From contig CACFOC010000007.1 of assembly GCA_902567945.1 (NCBI GenBank), positions 1 through 36,843 on the forward strand: 36,843 bases of DNA, written 5' to 3'. The notes under the pieces are model-generated. The model saw nothing but the letters and a program-made list of their open reading frames with translations. It did not search any database and was not told the origin of the DNA. This stretch comes from an uncultured Pelagibacteraceae bacterium (GTDB taxonomy: Bacteria > Pseudomonadota > Alphaproteobacteria > Pelagibacterales > Pelagibacteraceae). Of this stretch, positions 25,244-33,532 are shown piece after piece. The translations under genes and the position numbers were made by a program. Positions within the stretch are counted from its first letter, which is position 1. Each line of letters begins with the position of its first letter.

Positions 25244-25891
25244 TTAGGTTGAATTTTTTGTTATCTCAGCGAATCTAGAATTCAATATTTTTAAGTTAAA
25301 ATTATTCAACAAAACATACTCGTCAATAGCTTTTTTAACGCCAGGGGCATATGTTAGATCATAATCATCACATAATACAACGCCACTATTTATGATAATA
25401 TTTCTCAAATTTTTTAGATCAGTTAATACAGTTTCATATTTATGACCACCATCTAAAAAAACATAATCAATTTTATCTAATGAGATTTCTTTAAGAACTT
25501 TATTGGAATTTCCCTTAATAATATTTATGTTATCTTTATATTTTGAAAGTAATTTTTCTACGGATTCTTTGCTATAAGGGTCAAGCTTAACGATATATTT
25601 ATAATAAATTGTCTTTAAAGGATTAGAAAATTTAGTTTGTGGTATTACCTCTTCTTTAATTATTTCTTTGTCAGTTGAAAATATATCTATACCTGTAAAA
25701 CTAAAATCTTTACCGTGGATCTGTGCTAGTAGATCACAAACATTTCTTGATGTAACTCCATGAAAAACCCCTATCTCAAGAAAATTTTTAGGTTTCCTTT
25801 TTAATATTTCATTTAAAAAAAAAACACCTACCCCTTCTTGTTTAAGGCTCGTCTTTCTCCAGTATTTTCTATATTTTATTTTACTTGTCAC
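25244..25891 (-). CDS. Class I SAM-dependent methyltransferase (Methyltransf_24-like)
   Basis: A 215-residue methyltransferase from GTG 25891. The open frame has no ATG at all; an upstream TTG at 25954 would overlap nrdB by 74 nt and adds nothing conserved. Motif I is FLEIGVFHGVTSRNV (about 37-51). The post-I acidic turn is TGIDIFS (about 67), and DYVFLDGGHKYETVLTDL (about 143-160) is the motif typical of family 24 methyltransferases often found among glycan genes. It overlaps the nrdB stop by 11 nt and should be co-transcribed with nrdAB. Substrate unknown; its link to ribonucleotide reductase may be only operon economy. Confidence 0.75.
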   Translation of the reverse strand: MTSKIKYRKYWRKTSLKQEGVGVFFLNEILKRKPKNFLEIGVFHGVTSRNVCDLLAQIHGKDFSFTGIDIFSTDKEIIKEEVIPQTKFSNPLKTIYYKYIVKLDPYSKESVEKLLSKYKDNINIIKGNSNKVLKEISLDKIDYVFLDGGHKYETVLTDLKNLRNIIINSGVVLCDDYDLTYAPGVKKAIDEYVLLNNFNLKILNSRFAEITKNST

Positions 25892-26891
25892 TGAATGCTT
25901 CAGACCATGTTCCTTTGGTTGAAGCTTTAGAATATTCCGTTGCTCTACCTTCAAAAAAATTCATATGTTCAACAGCGTTAAGCATAGTATCCAACCAAGT
26001 TAATGGATTTTTATCTACCTGATAAATTGGTTCTAAGCCAAGCTGTATTAATCTTCTATTTCCTATCCAGCGAATATATTGTTTAACTTCATCAGCAGTT
26101 AAACCATTTATCGGTCCCATCTCAAAAGCTAAATTTATGAAAGCATCTTCATGTGAAACTATAGTTCTGCATGCTTCATAAATTTCTTTCTTAAGTTGTT
26201 CTGTCCAAATATCAGGGTTTTCATCAATAAATGTCCTAAATAATTTAATCATCGAATTACAATGTAAAGTTTCATCTCTCACAGACCAAGTAACGATCTG
26301 TCCCATTCCTTTCATTTTATTTTGTCTAGGAAAGTTTAATAAAATCGCAAAACTTGCAAATAGCTGCAAGCCTTCAGTAAAGGCACTAAACACTGCAATT
26401 GTTTTTGCTATGTCATGATTTGATTCAGAATTAAACCCTTGCATATAATCATATTTATCCTTCATTTCTTTATATTTTAGAAAAGCTGAATATTCTGACT
26501 CAGGCATGCCAATGGTATCCAAAAGATGCGAGTATGCTGCTATATGAACTGTTTCCATAGCGGCAAAGGATGACATCATCATTAAAGTTTCTGTGGGCTT
26601 AAATACATTCATGTAGTGTCTTATATAACAATTGCTAACCTCAACATCTGCTTGAGTAAAAAATCTAAATATTTGAGTTAGTAAATTTTTTTCAGGCAAT
26701 GTTAGGTTTTTTTGCCAGTCTCTAACATCATCGCCCAAAGGAACTTCTTCTGGTAGCCAATGAATTCTTTGTTGTGTAAGCCATGCATCGTAGCACCAAG
26801 GGTACCTAAATGGCTTGTAAACAGGGTTTCCAACCAACAACCCTGATTTTTTATTTGAATTATTTTTTTCCTTCAAATTCACTACTGACAT
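25881..26891 (-). CDS. nrdB: Ribonucleotide reductase, class I, beta (radical) subunit
   Basis: A 336-residue R2 protein from ATG 26891. It builds the di-iron tyrosyl radical. The first iron ligand is the Asp of TQADVEVSN, and the helix AAMETVHIAAYSHLLD carries Glu-x2-His-x3-Tyr, so the radical tyrosine is present. The second iron site has Glu in FTEGLQLFASFAILL and Glu-x2-His in VRDETLHCNSM. An in-frame GTG lies three codons upstream but is less likely. The start overlaps nrdA by 10 nt. There is no N-terminal ATP-cone. The C-terminal tail needed to dock on the alpha subunit is present. Confidence 0.95.
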   Translation of the reverse strand: MSVVNLKEKNNSNKKSGLLVGNPVYKPFRYPWCYDAWLTQQRIHWLPEEVPLGDDVRDWQKNLTLPEKNLLTQIFRFFTQADVEVSNCYIRHYMNVFKPTETLMMMSSFAAMETVHIAAYSHLLDTIGMPESEYSAFLKYKEMKDKYDYMQGFNSESNHDIAKTIAVFSAFTEGLQLFASFAILLNFPRQNKMKGMGQIVTWSVRDETLHCNSMIKLFRTFIDENPDIWTEQLKKEIYEACRTIVSHEDAFINLAFEMGPINGLTADEVKQYIRWIGNRRLIQLGLEPIYQVDKNPLTWLDTMLNAVEHMNFFEGRATEYSKASTKGTWSEAFSDK

Positions 26892-28813
26892 GACAAACAC
26901 TCTTCGTAATCTTTATCTTTTTGTGAACTATCTTCTGTTTCTTTTGATTTTAACCCGTTGTTAACATTTTCTGCTCTTTGTATAGATTTAGACCTACAAT
27001 AATATAAGCTTTTCAAACCTTTTTTCCACGCTTGGAGATGAATTTGGTGTAATTCCTTTTTATGAACATCAGCAGGTAAAAATATATTTATTGATTGAGC
27101 TTGTGAAACATAAGGTGTTCGATCAGCACCTAATTCGATAATCCATTTTTGATCAAGTTCAAAGGCTGTTTTAAAAACTTCTTTTTGGTTATCAGATAAA
27201 AAATCTAAATGCGCAACTGATCCTTGGTTTGTTGTAATTGATGACCAAGTTTCCTCATCATCTTTACCATTGTCTTTTAATATTTTTTTTAAATATCTGT
27301 TTCTAACATTATACGAACCAGAGAGAGTTTTGTGTGTATAGCTATTAGCCGCAACAGGTTCAACGCCTGGTGATGCTCCTCCACATATTATTGAAATTGA
27401 AGCTGTCGGAGCTATAGCGGTTTTATTGGAAAATCTTTCATTAAAACCATATTCCTTAGCATCAGGACAGGGTCCTCTTTCTTCAGCCAATTTTTGTGAA
27501 GCTTTATCAACGCATACTTGAATATGTTTAAATATTTTATTATTCCATACCTTGCTCATTACAGATTCTAAAGGAATAGATTTTTTTTGTAAAAAAGAAT
27601 GAAGACCCATTACACCCAATCCAACACTTCTTTCTCTCAAAGCTGAATACTTCGCGTCTTTAAAAGAATCTGGGGCCCTATTAATAAAATCTGTTAAAAC
27701 ATTATCTAAAAATCTCATTACATCCTCAATAAAATGTGGTTGATCTTTCCATTCATCATAGTTTTCTAAATTCAAAGACGAAAGGCAACATACAGCAGTT
27801 CTATCTTTTCCTTCTTTGTCTATCCCGGTAGGTAAAGTAATTTCACTACATAGGTTTGAAGTTTTAACATTAAGTCCAGCTAATTTATGATGTTGTGGGA
27901 TAAGTCTATTAACTGTATCTATAAAAATAATGTAAGGCTCTCCAGTTTCTACTCGAGCGGTTAATAATCTTATCCATAAATTTCTTGCTGAAACAGTTGA
28001 TTGAACTATAGCATCTTTTGGACTCTTCAAAGCCCATTCAGAATTAGTTTCAACAGCTCTCATAAAAGCATCTGTAACTAAAACTCCATGATGTAAATTT
28101 AAGGCTTTTCTATTAGGATCTCCACCAGTGGGTCTTCTCATTTCTATAAATTCTTCTATCTCTGGGTGATCAATTGGGAGATAACATGCGGCCGAACCTC
28201 TACGAAGAGAACCTTGGCTGATAGCCATGGTTAAAGAGTCCATTACCTTAATAAAAGGAATGATACCTGAAGTCTTACCAACTCTACCAATTTTTTCTCC
28301 TATTGATCTTAAATTTCCCCAATAACTTCCTATCCCTCCACCTTTTGCAGCCAACCAAACATTTTCACTCCATAAATCTAAAATTCCATTCAAACTATCT
28401 TCTGCCTCATTGAGAAAACATGAAATGGGTAATCCTCTTTCCGTACCACCATTGGATAAAATAGGAGTGGCTGGCATAAACCACAAATTGCTTATATAAT
28501 TATAAATTCTTTGGGCATGTAAATTGTTATCTGCATATATACTTGCAACTCGAGCAAATAAATCTTGATAAGATTCATTCTGACCTAAATATCTATCGCT
28601 CAAAGTAGCCTTTCCAAAATCAGTTAATTTTTCATCTTTTGATCTGTCGATTTTAATAGTTATTCCTCTTTCGTTTTGAAATAATTCAGTTTGAGAAGTC
28701 AGTGAAAACAAATCAGGTTTTTTGTCTGATTTTGCAAAATTTGAATTAAAGTTATCTTTGGTATTAATTTTTTCGACAGCTTTCTCTATGGCTAGTGACA
28801 GGTTTTTATTCAT
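26882..28813 (-). CDS. nrdA: Ribonucleotide reductase, class I, alpha (catalytic) subunit
   Basis: A 643-residue R1 protein that reduces ribonucleoside diphosphates. Catalytic cysteines are visible: GLPISCFLNEAEDSL (about 131), the N-x-C-x-E of SNLCSEITLP (about 326), and AVCCLSSLNL (about 347). The radical-relay tyrosines are in SLYYCRSKSIQRAEN near 608. The C-terminal shuttle pair is CLSCQ at the very end. The N-terminus is a short, poorly conserved, charged segment followed directly by the ten-stranded barrel, and the roughly 90-residue ATP-cone of E. coli NrdA is missing. Overlaps nrdB by 10 nt. Probably under NrdR control from boxes upstream. Confidence 0.95.
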   Translation of the reverse strand: MNKNLSLAIEKAVEKINTKDNFNSNFAKSDKKPDLFSLTSQTELFQNERGITIKIDRSKDEKLTDFGKATLSDRYLGQNESYQDLFARVASIYADNNLHAQRIYNYISNLWFMPATPILSNGGTERGLPISCFLNEAEDSLNGILDLWSENVWLAAKGGGIGSYWGNLRSIGEKIGRVGKTSGIIPFIKVMDSLTMAISQGSLRRGSAACYLPIDHPEIEEFIEMRRPTGGDPNRKALNLHHGVLVTDAFMRAVETNSEWALKSPKDAIVQSTVSARNLWIRLLTARVETGEPYIIFIDTVNRLIPQHHKLAGLNVKTSNLCSEITLPTGIDKEGKDRTAVCCLSSLNLENYDEWKDQPHFIEDVMRFLDNVLTDFINRAPDSFKDAKYSALRERSVGLGVMGLHSFLQKKSIPLESVMSKVWNNKIFKHIQVCVDKASQKLAEERGPCPDAKEYGFNERFSNKTAIAPTASISIICGGASPGVEPVAANSYTHKTLSGSYNVRNRYLKKILKDNGKDDEETWSSITTNQGSVAHLDFLSDNQKEVFKTAFELDQKWIIELGADRTPYVSQAQSINIFLPADVHKKELHQIHLQAWKKGLKSLYYCRSKSIQRAENVNNGLKSKETEDSSQKDKDYEECLSCQ

Positions 28814-28822
28814 TTTTTATCT

Positions 28823-28850
28823 ATTTTATTAAATTTTTGCGTAAAAACAA
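28823..28850 (-). promoter_or_regulatory. Candidate nrdA promoter
   Basis: On the minus strand TTGTTT (28850-28845) and TAAAAT (28828-28823) are separated by 16 nt, with nine bases to the ATG at 28813, so the leader would be only two or three bases. The -35 overlaps the proximal NrdR-like box by 3 bp, a layout expected for repression. Confidence 0.38.
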
Positions 28851-28863
28851 CTACATGTTGTGT
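28848..28863. promoter_or_regulatory. NrdR-like box, promoter-proximal
   Basis: CAACTACATGTTGTGT matches the published NrdR consensus acaCwAtATaTwGtgt at 12 of 16 positions by my count. It overlaps the nrdA -35 region. A second, weaker box begins exactly 31 bp away. NrdR is the zinc-finger/ATP-cone repressor of ribonucleotide reductase genes in most bacteria; nrdR itself is not in the window. Confidence 0.5.
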
Positions 28864-28872
28864 ACACAACAT
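28855..28872. repeat. Perfect 18-bp palindrome upstream of nrdA
   Basis: ATGTTGTGTACACAACAT is its own reverse complement with no central spacer. It overlaps the second half of the proximal NrdR-like box and runs toward the distal one. It could be an operator for a dimeric regulator or part of the NrdR site. As a terminator it is unlikely because it has no loop and no T tract. Confidence 0.7.
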
Positions 28873-28878
28873 CTAAAT

Positions 28879-28894
28879 ATACTACATATTTATT
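28879..28894. promoter_or_regulatory. NrdR-like box, promoter-distal
   Basis: ATACTACATATTTATT matches the NrdR consensus at about 11 of 16 positions. It shares the 7-mer ACTACAT with the proximal box, offset by 31 bp, that is three helical turns, which is the usual spacing of paired NrdR boxes. The match alone would be weak; the pairing and the ribonucleotide reductase gene next to it raise it. Confidence 0.42.
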
Positions 28895-28963
28895 CAAATC
28901 AATAGAACATTACAAGAACATTAATTTAATAGCAAGGATAAAATTTAAGTATTAACAAAAAAT

Positions 28964-28993
28964 TTGATTAGTATCAAAAAATATCAAAATAAT
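28964..28993 (+). promoter_or_regulatory. Candidate promoter of the phosphohexomutase gene
   Basis: TTGATT (28964-28969) and AATAAT (28988-28993) are separated by 18 nt. Six bases after the -10 box lies GTG 29000, in frame two codons before ATG 29006. If transcription starts at the usual distance, the mRNA would begin at the GTG or have about a six-base leader to the ATG. The 28814-29005 gap otherwise holds only the nrdA control region. Confidence 0.38.
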
Positions 28994-29005
28994 AGATAAG
29001 TGATA

Positions 29006-30460
29006 ATGCCTAACATTAAAGATGCTCATATCAATCCACTCGGTTTTAGAGAGTACGATGCTCGTTGGTTATATCCAAAAGATATAAATGCAGAAGGACT
29101 TAAAACTGTGGGTTTGGGTTTGGGTACACAAATAATTTCTAAAACTAATAAATCGCCAAGAGTAATAGTGGGACACGATTATAGATCATATAGTGAAGAA
29201 GTTAAAAAAAAACTTATAGAGGGATTGATTGATACAGGATGCAATATTGAAGATATTGGTTTAGCATTATCACCAACTGCTTATTTTGCTCAATTTAATT
29301 TAAATTCTGATGCTGTAGCCATGATTACAGCAAGTCATAATGAGAATGGTTGGACTGGTATAAAAATGGGTATCGAAAAAGGTCTTACGCATTCACCTGA
29401 ACAAATGAATGAGTTAAAAAAAATTGTTTTTGATAAAAAATTTATAAAAGGTAAAGGAACTTATAAAGAGATTAAAGGATTTAAAGAAATATATATAAAT
29501 AGTTTTATAAAAAAAAAAATTAATAAAAAATTAAAAATAGTTGTTGCATGTGGAAATGGAACGGCTGGTATTTTTGCTCCTAGAATCTTAAAGAGTATAG
29601 GTTGTGACATTATAGAATTGGACTGTAATCTAGATTACAACTTTCCTAAATACAATCCTAATCCTGAAGATTTAAAAATGCTTAAAGCCATTAGCGATTC
29701 TGTTAAAAAAAATAATGCTGATATAGGTTTTGGTTTTGATGGAGATGGAGATAGAGTTGGAGTAATTGATAATATTGGAAACGAAATTTTTTCTGATAAA
29801 GTAGGGCTACTAATAGCAAGAAATTTAGCTCCAATGTACAAAAAAAGTAAATTTGTCGTGGATGTAAAATCAACAGGATTATTTAAAAACGATAAAATTC
29901 TTAAACAAAATGAATGTAAAACTATATACTGGAAAACAGGTCACTCCCATATTAAAAGAAAAGTCAATGAGTTGCAGGCTTTAGCTGGATTTGAAAAAAG
30001 TGGTCATTTTTTTCTAAATAAACCAATTGGCTTTGGCTATGATGATGGAATTCAATCTGCAATACAAGTATGTAAAATATTAGATATACAAAATAAAAAA
30101 ATCTCTGAATTAATAAACGAATTGCCAATAACATATCAAACACCCACAATGGCACCTTTTTGTAAAGATGAAGAAAAATACGAAGTTGTTAGTGATTTGG
30201 TAAACAAAATAAAAGATTTTAAAACTAATAATATGAAAATAGATAATCAAAAAATAACTGACATATTAACTGTGAATGGCGTGCGTTTCTCTCTAGAAGA
30301 TGATTCTTGGGGTTTGATAAGAGCCTCTTCAAATAAACCTTCTTTGGTCGTTGTTACCGAAAGTCCAACTTCCGATATTAGAAAAAAGAAAATATTTAAC
30401 TTTATAGATGATCTGCTAAAAGAAACAGGAAAAGTTGGCGATTACGATCAAAAAATATAA
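29006..30460 (+). CDS. Phosphomannomutase/phosphoglucomutase
   Basis: A 484-residue alpha-D-phosphohexomutase (AlgC/ManB/PgmA group) that moves phosphate between C1 and C6 of hexoses for nucleotide-sugar and LPS precursor supply. NPLGFREYDARWLYP opens the protein. The phosphoserine loop is TASHNENGWTGIKMG (about 107-121, Ser in the ASHN motif). The metal loop is GFGFDGDGDRVGVID (about 242-256), and the sugar-binding loop is AGFEKSGHFF (about 325-334). GTG 29000 is a possible alternative start that would fit a leaderless transcript. The 3' end meets sgaA tail to tail with 13 nt between. Confidence 0.88.
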   Translation: MPNIKDAHINPLGFREYDARWLYPKDINAEGLKTVGLGLGTQIISKTNKSPRVIVGHDYRSYSEEVKKKLIEGLIDTGCNIEDIGLALSPTAYFAQFNLNSDAVAMITASHNENGWTGIKMGIEKGLTHSPEQMNELKKIVFDKKFIKGKGTYKEIKGFKEIYINSFIKKKINKKLKIVVACGNGTAGIFAPRILKSIGCDIIELDCNLDYNFPKYNPNPEDLKMLKAISDSVKKNNADIGFGFDGDGDRVGVIDNIGNEIFSDKVGLLIARNLAPMYKKSKFVVDVKSTGLFKNDKILKQNECKTIYWKTGHSHIKRKVNELQALAGFEKSGHFFLNKPIGFGYDDGIQSAIQVCKILDIQNKKISELINELPITYQTPTMAPFCKDEEKYEVVSDLVNKIKDFKTNNMKIDNQKITDILTVNGVRFSLEDDSWGLIRASSNKPSLVVVTESPTSDIRKKKIFNFIDDLLKETGKVGDYDQKI

Positions 30461-30473
30461 ATCATCAAAAGAA

Positions 30474-31649
30474 TTATTTTGAGAGGTAATCTAATGCTGC
30501 CATTATTCCTCCTGGTTTAAAAGGAATTTTTGACTTTTTTAATCCCATTTCAATACCTGCTAGTGTACCTGCTAACATTAATTCATTAAAATCACCTAAA
30601 TGACCAATTCTAAATATTTTACCTTTCAACTTGGTTAACCCAGTACCAAGAGACATGTCGTAATTATCTAATATAATTTTTCTTAAATCATCTGCATCAT
30701 AACCTTCTGGTACTAATGCTGCAGTTAAAGAACTTGAATATTCCTCTTTATTTTTACAAAGTATTTCCAATCCCCATGCTCTTACCGCTCTTCTTGATGC
30801 CTCTGCTAGCTTATTGTGCCTTTTAAAAACGTTTTCTAGTCCTTCTTCTAATAGAATGTTTAAAGCCTCATCTAGGCCATATAGCAAATTTGTTGCTGGT
30901 GTATATGGAAAAAAACCATTTTTATTATTTTCTAGCATTGGTTTCCAGTCCCAATAAGATTTTGCAAGCGTTGATCTATCATATGCTTCGATTGCTTTTG
31001 AACTTAATGCATTAAATGATAGGCCTGGCGGAAGTAATAAGCCTTTTTGTGATCCTCCTACAGTGACATCAACCTTCCATTCCTCATGTCTATAATCAAT
31101 TGATCCTAGCGATGAAATAGTGTCAACAAAAAATAAAGAAGGGTGGTTAGCATCATCAATTGCTTTTCTAATTTTAGAAATTTTACTAGTAACTCCTGTT
31201 GAAGTTTCGTTATGAACTACAAAAATTGCTTTAATTTTTTTTTCTTTATCATCTTTTAACTTTTGTTCTACTATTGTTGGGTCTACACCAGTTCTCCAAT
31301 CACCAGAAACAAAATCTACCTGTAGTTTAAATTTTTTTGCAATCTCTAACCAAAGAAAGGAGAAATGGCCAGTTTCAAACATTAATACCTTATCACCTTC
31401 ACTTAATGTATTTACTATCGCAGCCTCCCAGGCGCCAGTTCCTGAAGCAGGATAAATAACAACTGGTTCTTTGGTCTTAAAAACCATTTTAATTCTATCA
31501 AGTATACTTTTTGTTAGATTAGCAAATTTTGATCCACGATGATCAATAATAGGATAATCCATGGCACGTAACACCCTATCAGGAATATTTGTCGGGCCTG
31601 GTATCTGAAGAAAATGACGTCCTGATTTAAAAGCATTTGAGATTGTCAT
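30474..31649 (-). CDS. sgaA: Serine-glyoxylate aminotransferase (class V)
   Basis: A 391-residue class V PLP enzyme. It begins GRHFLQIPGPTNIPDRVLRA (about 11-30), the typical opening of serine/alanine-glyoxylate aminotransferases. VIYPASGTGAWEAA (about 63-76) binds the phosphate, VHNETSTGV is near 149, and the PLP lysine is in VGGSQKGLLLPPG (about 190-202). It converts serine plus glyoxylate to hydroxypyruvate plus glycine, linking glyoxylate and one-carbon metabolism. AAGGAG lies 13 nt before the ATG. It follows tauE-like and dusA genes in the same direction (33-nt gap). Alanine-glyoxylate or aspartate use is possible. Confidence 0.86.
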   Translation of the reverse strand: MTISNAFKSGRHFLQIPGPTNIPDRVLRAMDYPIIDHRGSKFANLTKSILDRIKMVFKTKEPVVIYPASGTGAWEAAIVNTLSEGDKVLMFETGHFSFLWLEIAKKFKLQVDFVSGDWRTGVDPTIVEQKLKDDKEKKIKAIFVVHNETSTGVTSKISKIRKAIDDANHPSLFFVDTISSLGSIDYRHEEWKVDVTVGGSQKGLLLPPGLSFNALSSKAIEAYDRSTLAKSYWDWKPMLENNKNGFFPYTPATNLLYGLDEALNILLEEGLENVFKRHNKLAEASRRAVRAWGLEILCKNKEEYSSSLTAALVPEGYDADDLRKIILDNYDMSLGTGLTKLKGKIFRIGHLGDFNELMLAGTLAGIEMGLKKSKIPFKPGGIMAALDYLSK

Positions 31650-31682
31650 AAAAAAATTTGTGCTCCTTATAATAAGCTTGCA

Positions 31683-32516
31683 CTAAAATTTTAAATATTC
31701 AAGAAATAACCTGCAAGCGACAATGAAAAGATAAACACCAAACAGTTTACCAAGAAGACTTTTATTAACTTTATGTACTGTTTTAGCACCAATCTTAGCC
31801 ATAAGTACAGTGATTGGCACAAAAATTAAAAATGTTGGAATATTTACGAATCCTAAACTTAATGGAACATTAATATTAAGATAACTTCCTGAAATCGCAA
31901 AACCAATAGCGCCGGTTAAAGCAGTCAAAAAACCAATAGCAGCTGAACTTCCAATTGCCACAGGTATAGAGTAACCAAATATTTTAAATATTGGAACATT
32001 AAATACCCCTCCCCCAATCCCCATAGGCGCAGAAACAAATCCTGATAAAAAACCACAAATAACTCTATAAATTAAATTTATTTGTCGTGGACTAGGGTCA
32101 ATTTTTTCTTTTTCCAATAAAAAATAAATGGCAAAAATCATAGTCATGATCGAGAAAAGTAAAAGTAGACTAGAAGTTTTTAAACTAATAGCAAATATAG
32201 TTCCAAACACAACGCCTATCACAACAAAGATTCCAAAAGTTTTTACAATACTAAAATCTACTGCTTTAAATTTCATATGTGTCATTGTTGATATAATTGA
32301 TGTTGGAATTATAATTGAAAAAGATGTACCTAAAGCTAAATGCATTATAAATCTTTGCTCTATGCCAACAAAACTGTATAAATAAAAAAGAATAGGGACC
32401 ATTATTAAACCTCCACCAATTCCGAATAAACCTGCCATAAAACCAACTATGACGGCAGAGGCCGCCATTACAGTTATAATAAAAATTATTTGATTTTGAT
32501 CTAAATTTTCTATCAT
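31683..32516 (-). CDS. TauE/SafE (DUF81) family membrane permease
   Basis: A 277-residue inner-membrane protein with about seven to eight hydrophobic segments in two repeats. The hallmark glycine loops are FMAGLFGIGGGLIMVPILF (about 25-43) and SAPMGIGGGVFNVPIFKI (about 161-178). The family exports or imports sulfite, sulfoacetate, taurine-derived and other organic anions. The substrate here is not visible; linkage to serine-glyoxylate aminotransferase hints at a small organic acid but proves nothing. It overlaps dusA by 4 nt, so the two are coupled. Confidence 0.88.
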   Translation of the reverse strand: MIENLDQNQIIFIITVMAASAVIVGFMAGLFGIGGGLIMVPILFYLYSFVGIEQRFIMHLALGTSFSIIIPTSIISTMTHMKFKAVDFSIVKTFGIFVVIGVVFGTIFAISLKTSSLLLLFSIMTMIFAIYFLLEKEKIDPSPRQINLIYRVICGFLSGFVSAPMGIGGGVFNVPIFKIFGYSIPVAIGSSAAIGFLTALTGAIGFAISGSYLNINVPLSLGFVNIPTFLIFVPITVLMAKIGAKTVHKVNKSLLGKLFGVYLFIVACRLFLEYLKF

Positions 32517-33508
32517 GCAATTGATTGATTAACTTTCTCATTATTTTGAATAATAGTCATTATGTGTTTTGCTTTTTGAAAGTCAGAATCTCTGGCCATC
32601 ATATTATCGCTCAAATAACGTTTCCAATTTTTTGATCCAACCTGGCCATGATATAAACCAACTGTATGTCTCATAATATGATTTACTTTAGTTCCTAATT
32701 TTACTTCTTTTTCTAAATACTTTAATAATTCTTTCGCAACCTCTTCTCTTGTTGGATTATTTTTTACACTAAATATTTCTCTTTCAATATCAACTAAAAA
32801 ATATGGATTTTGATAAATGGCTCTACCAATCATTACTCCATTACAAAATTTAAAATGGTTTTTTATTTCATCTATTTTAGAAATTCCACCATTTATAATA
32901 ATTTCTATGTCTGGATTTGCTTTTTTAATAGAGTAAACCATGTCATAATTTAATTTTGGAATATTAAGATTTTGTTTTGGTGTTAAGCCTTTAAGTATTG
33001 CTTTGCGCGCATGTATAATAAAAGTTTTACATCCAGCTTCTTTCAATTTTAGTATAAAATTATTTAAGTAATTAAAATCTTCAGTGTCGTCAAAACCAAT
33101 TCTCGTCTTTGCGGTTACAGGTATCTTACAAGCATTAATCATTTCGTTAATACACTCGGAAACTAATTCGGGTTCTTTCATTAAACATGCACCAAACTTA
33201 TTTTTTTGAACTTTTTTACTTGGGCATCCTAAATTAATATTAATTTCATCATATCCCATATCTTCGGCTATTTTTGCAACCTCTGACAGTTCCTTCTTAT
33301 CTGATCCACCCACTTGAAGAACTAATGGTTTTTCCTCTGGACTATATGATAAAATTTTTTTTCTATCTCCATAAATTGCAGATTTGGTTGCAATCATTTC
33401 TGTATATAATTTTACATTTTTACTGATTAGTCTTAAAAAAAAACGATCATGTCTGTCCGTGCAATCCATCATGGGTGCTACGGAGACTGATTTGCTCAAA
33501 GTCTTCAT
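32513..33508 (-). CDS. dusA: tRNA-dihydrouridine synthase DusA
   Basis: A 331-residue FMN enzyme that reduces uridine 20 (and 20a) in the tRNA D loop. The N-terminus SVAPMMDCTDRHDRFFLRLI (about 8-27) is DusA-specific, LYTEMIATKSAIYGD follows at about 35, and INLGCPSKKVQKNKFGACLM (about 91-110) carries the catalytic Cys. HARKAILKGLTPKQN (about 167) is the DusA-type FMN and tRNA segment, and IIINGGISK is at about 200. Length and motifs separate it from DusB and DusC. Lies 24 nt after rpoZ and overlaps the TauE-like gene. Confidence 0.93.
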   Translation of the reverse strand: MKTLSKSVSVAPMMDCTDRHDRFFLRLISKNVKLYTEMIATKSAIYGDRKKILSYSPEEKPLVLQVGGSDKKELSEVAKIAEDMGYDEININLGCPSKKVQKNKFGACLMKEPELVSECINEMINACKIPVTAKTRIGFDDTEDFNYLNNFILKLKEAGCKTFIIHARKAILKGLTPKQNLNIPKLNYDMVYSIKKANPDIEIIINGGISKIDEIKNHFKFCNGVMIGRAIYQNPYFLVDIEREIFSVKNNPTREEVAKELLKYLEKEVKLGTKVNHIMRHTVGLYHGQVGSKNWKRYLSDNMMARDSDFQKAKHIMTIIQNNEKVNQSIA

Positions 33509-33532
33509 TTTGATTTTTAGAAATTAATTATA

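Noticed and set aside
28814-29005. Small unannotated gene or sRNA in the largest gap
   Set aside because: The gap of about 190 bases is explained by divergent promoters and the NrdR-like sites; no reading frame or terminator supports an RNA gene.
31650-31682. Glycine-type riboswitch upstream of the serine-glyoxylate aminotransferase
   Set aside because: The gap is only 33 nt and contains an SD sequence, too short for a glycine aptamer.
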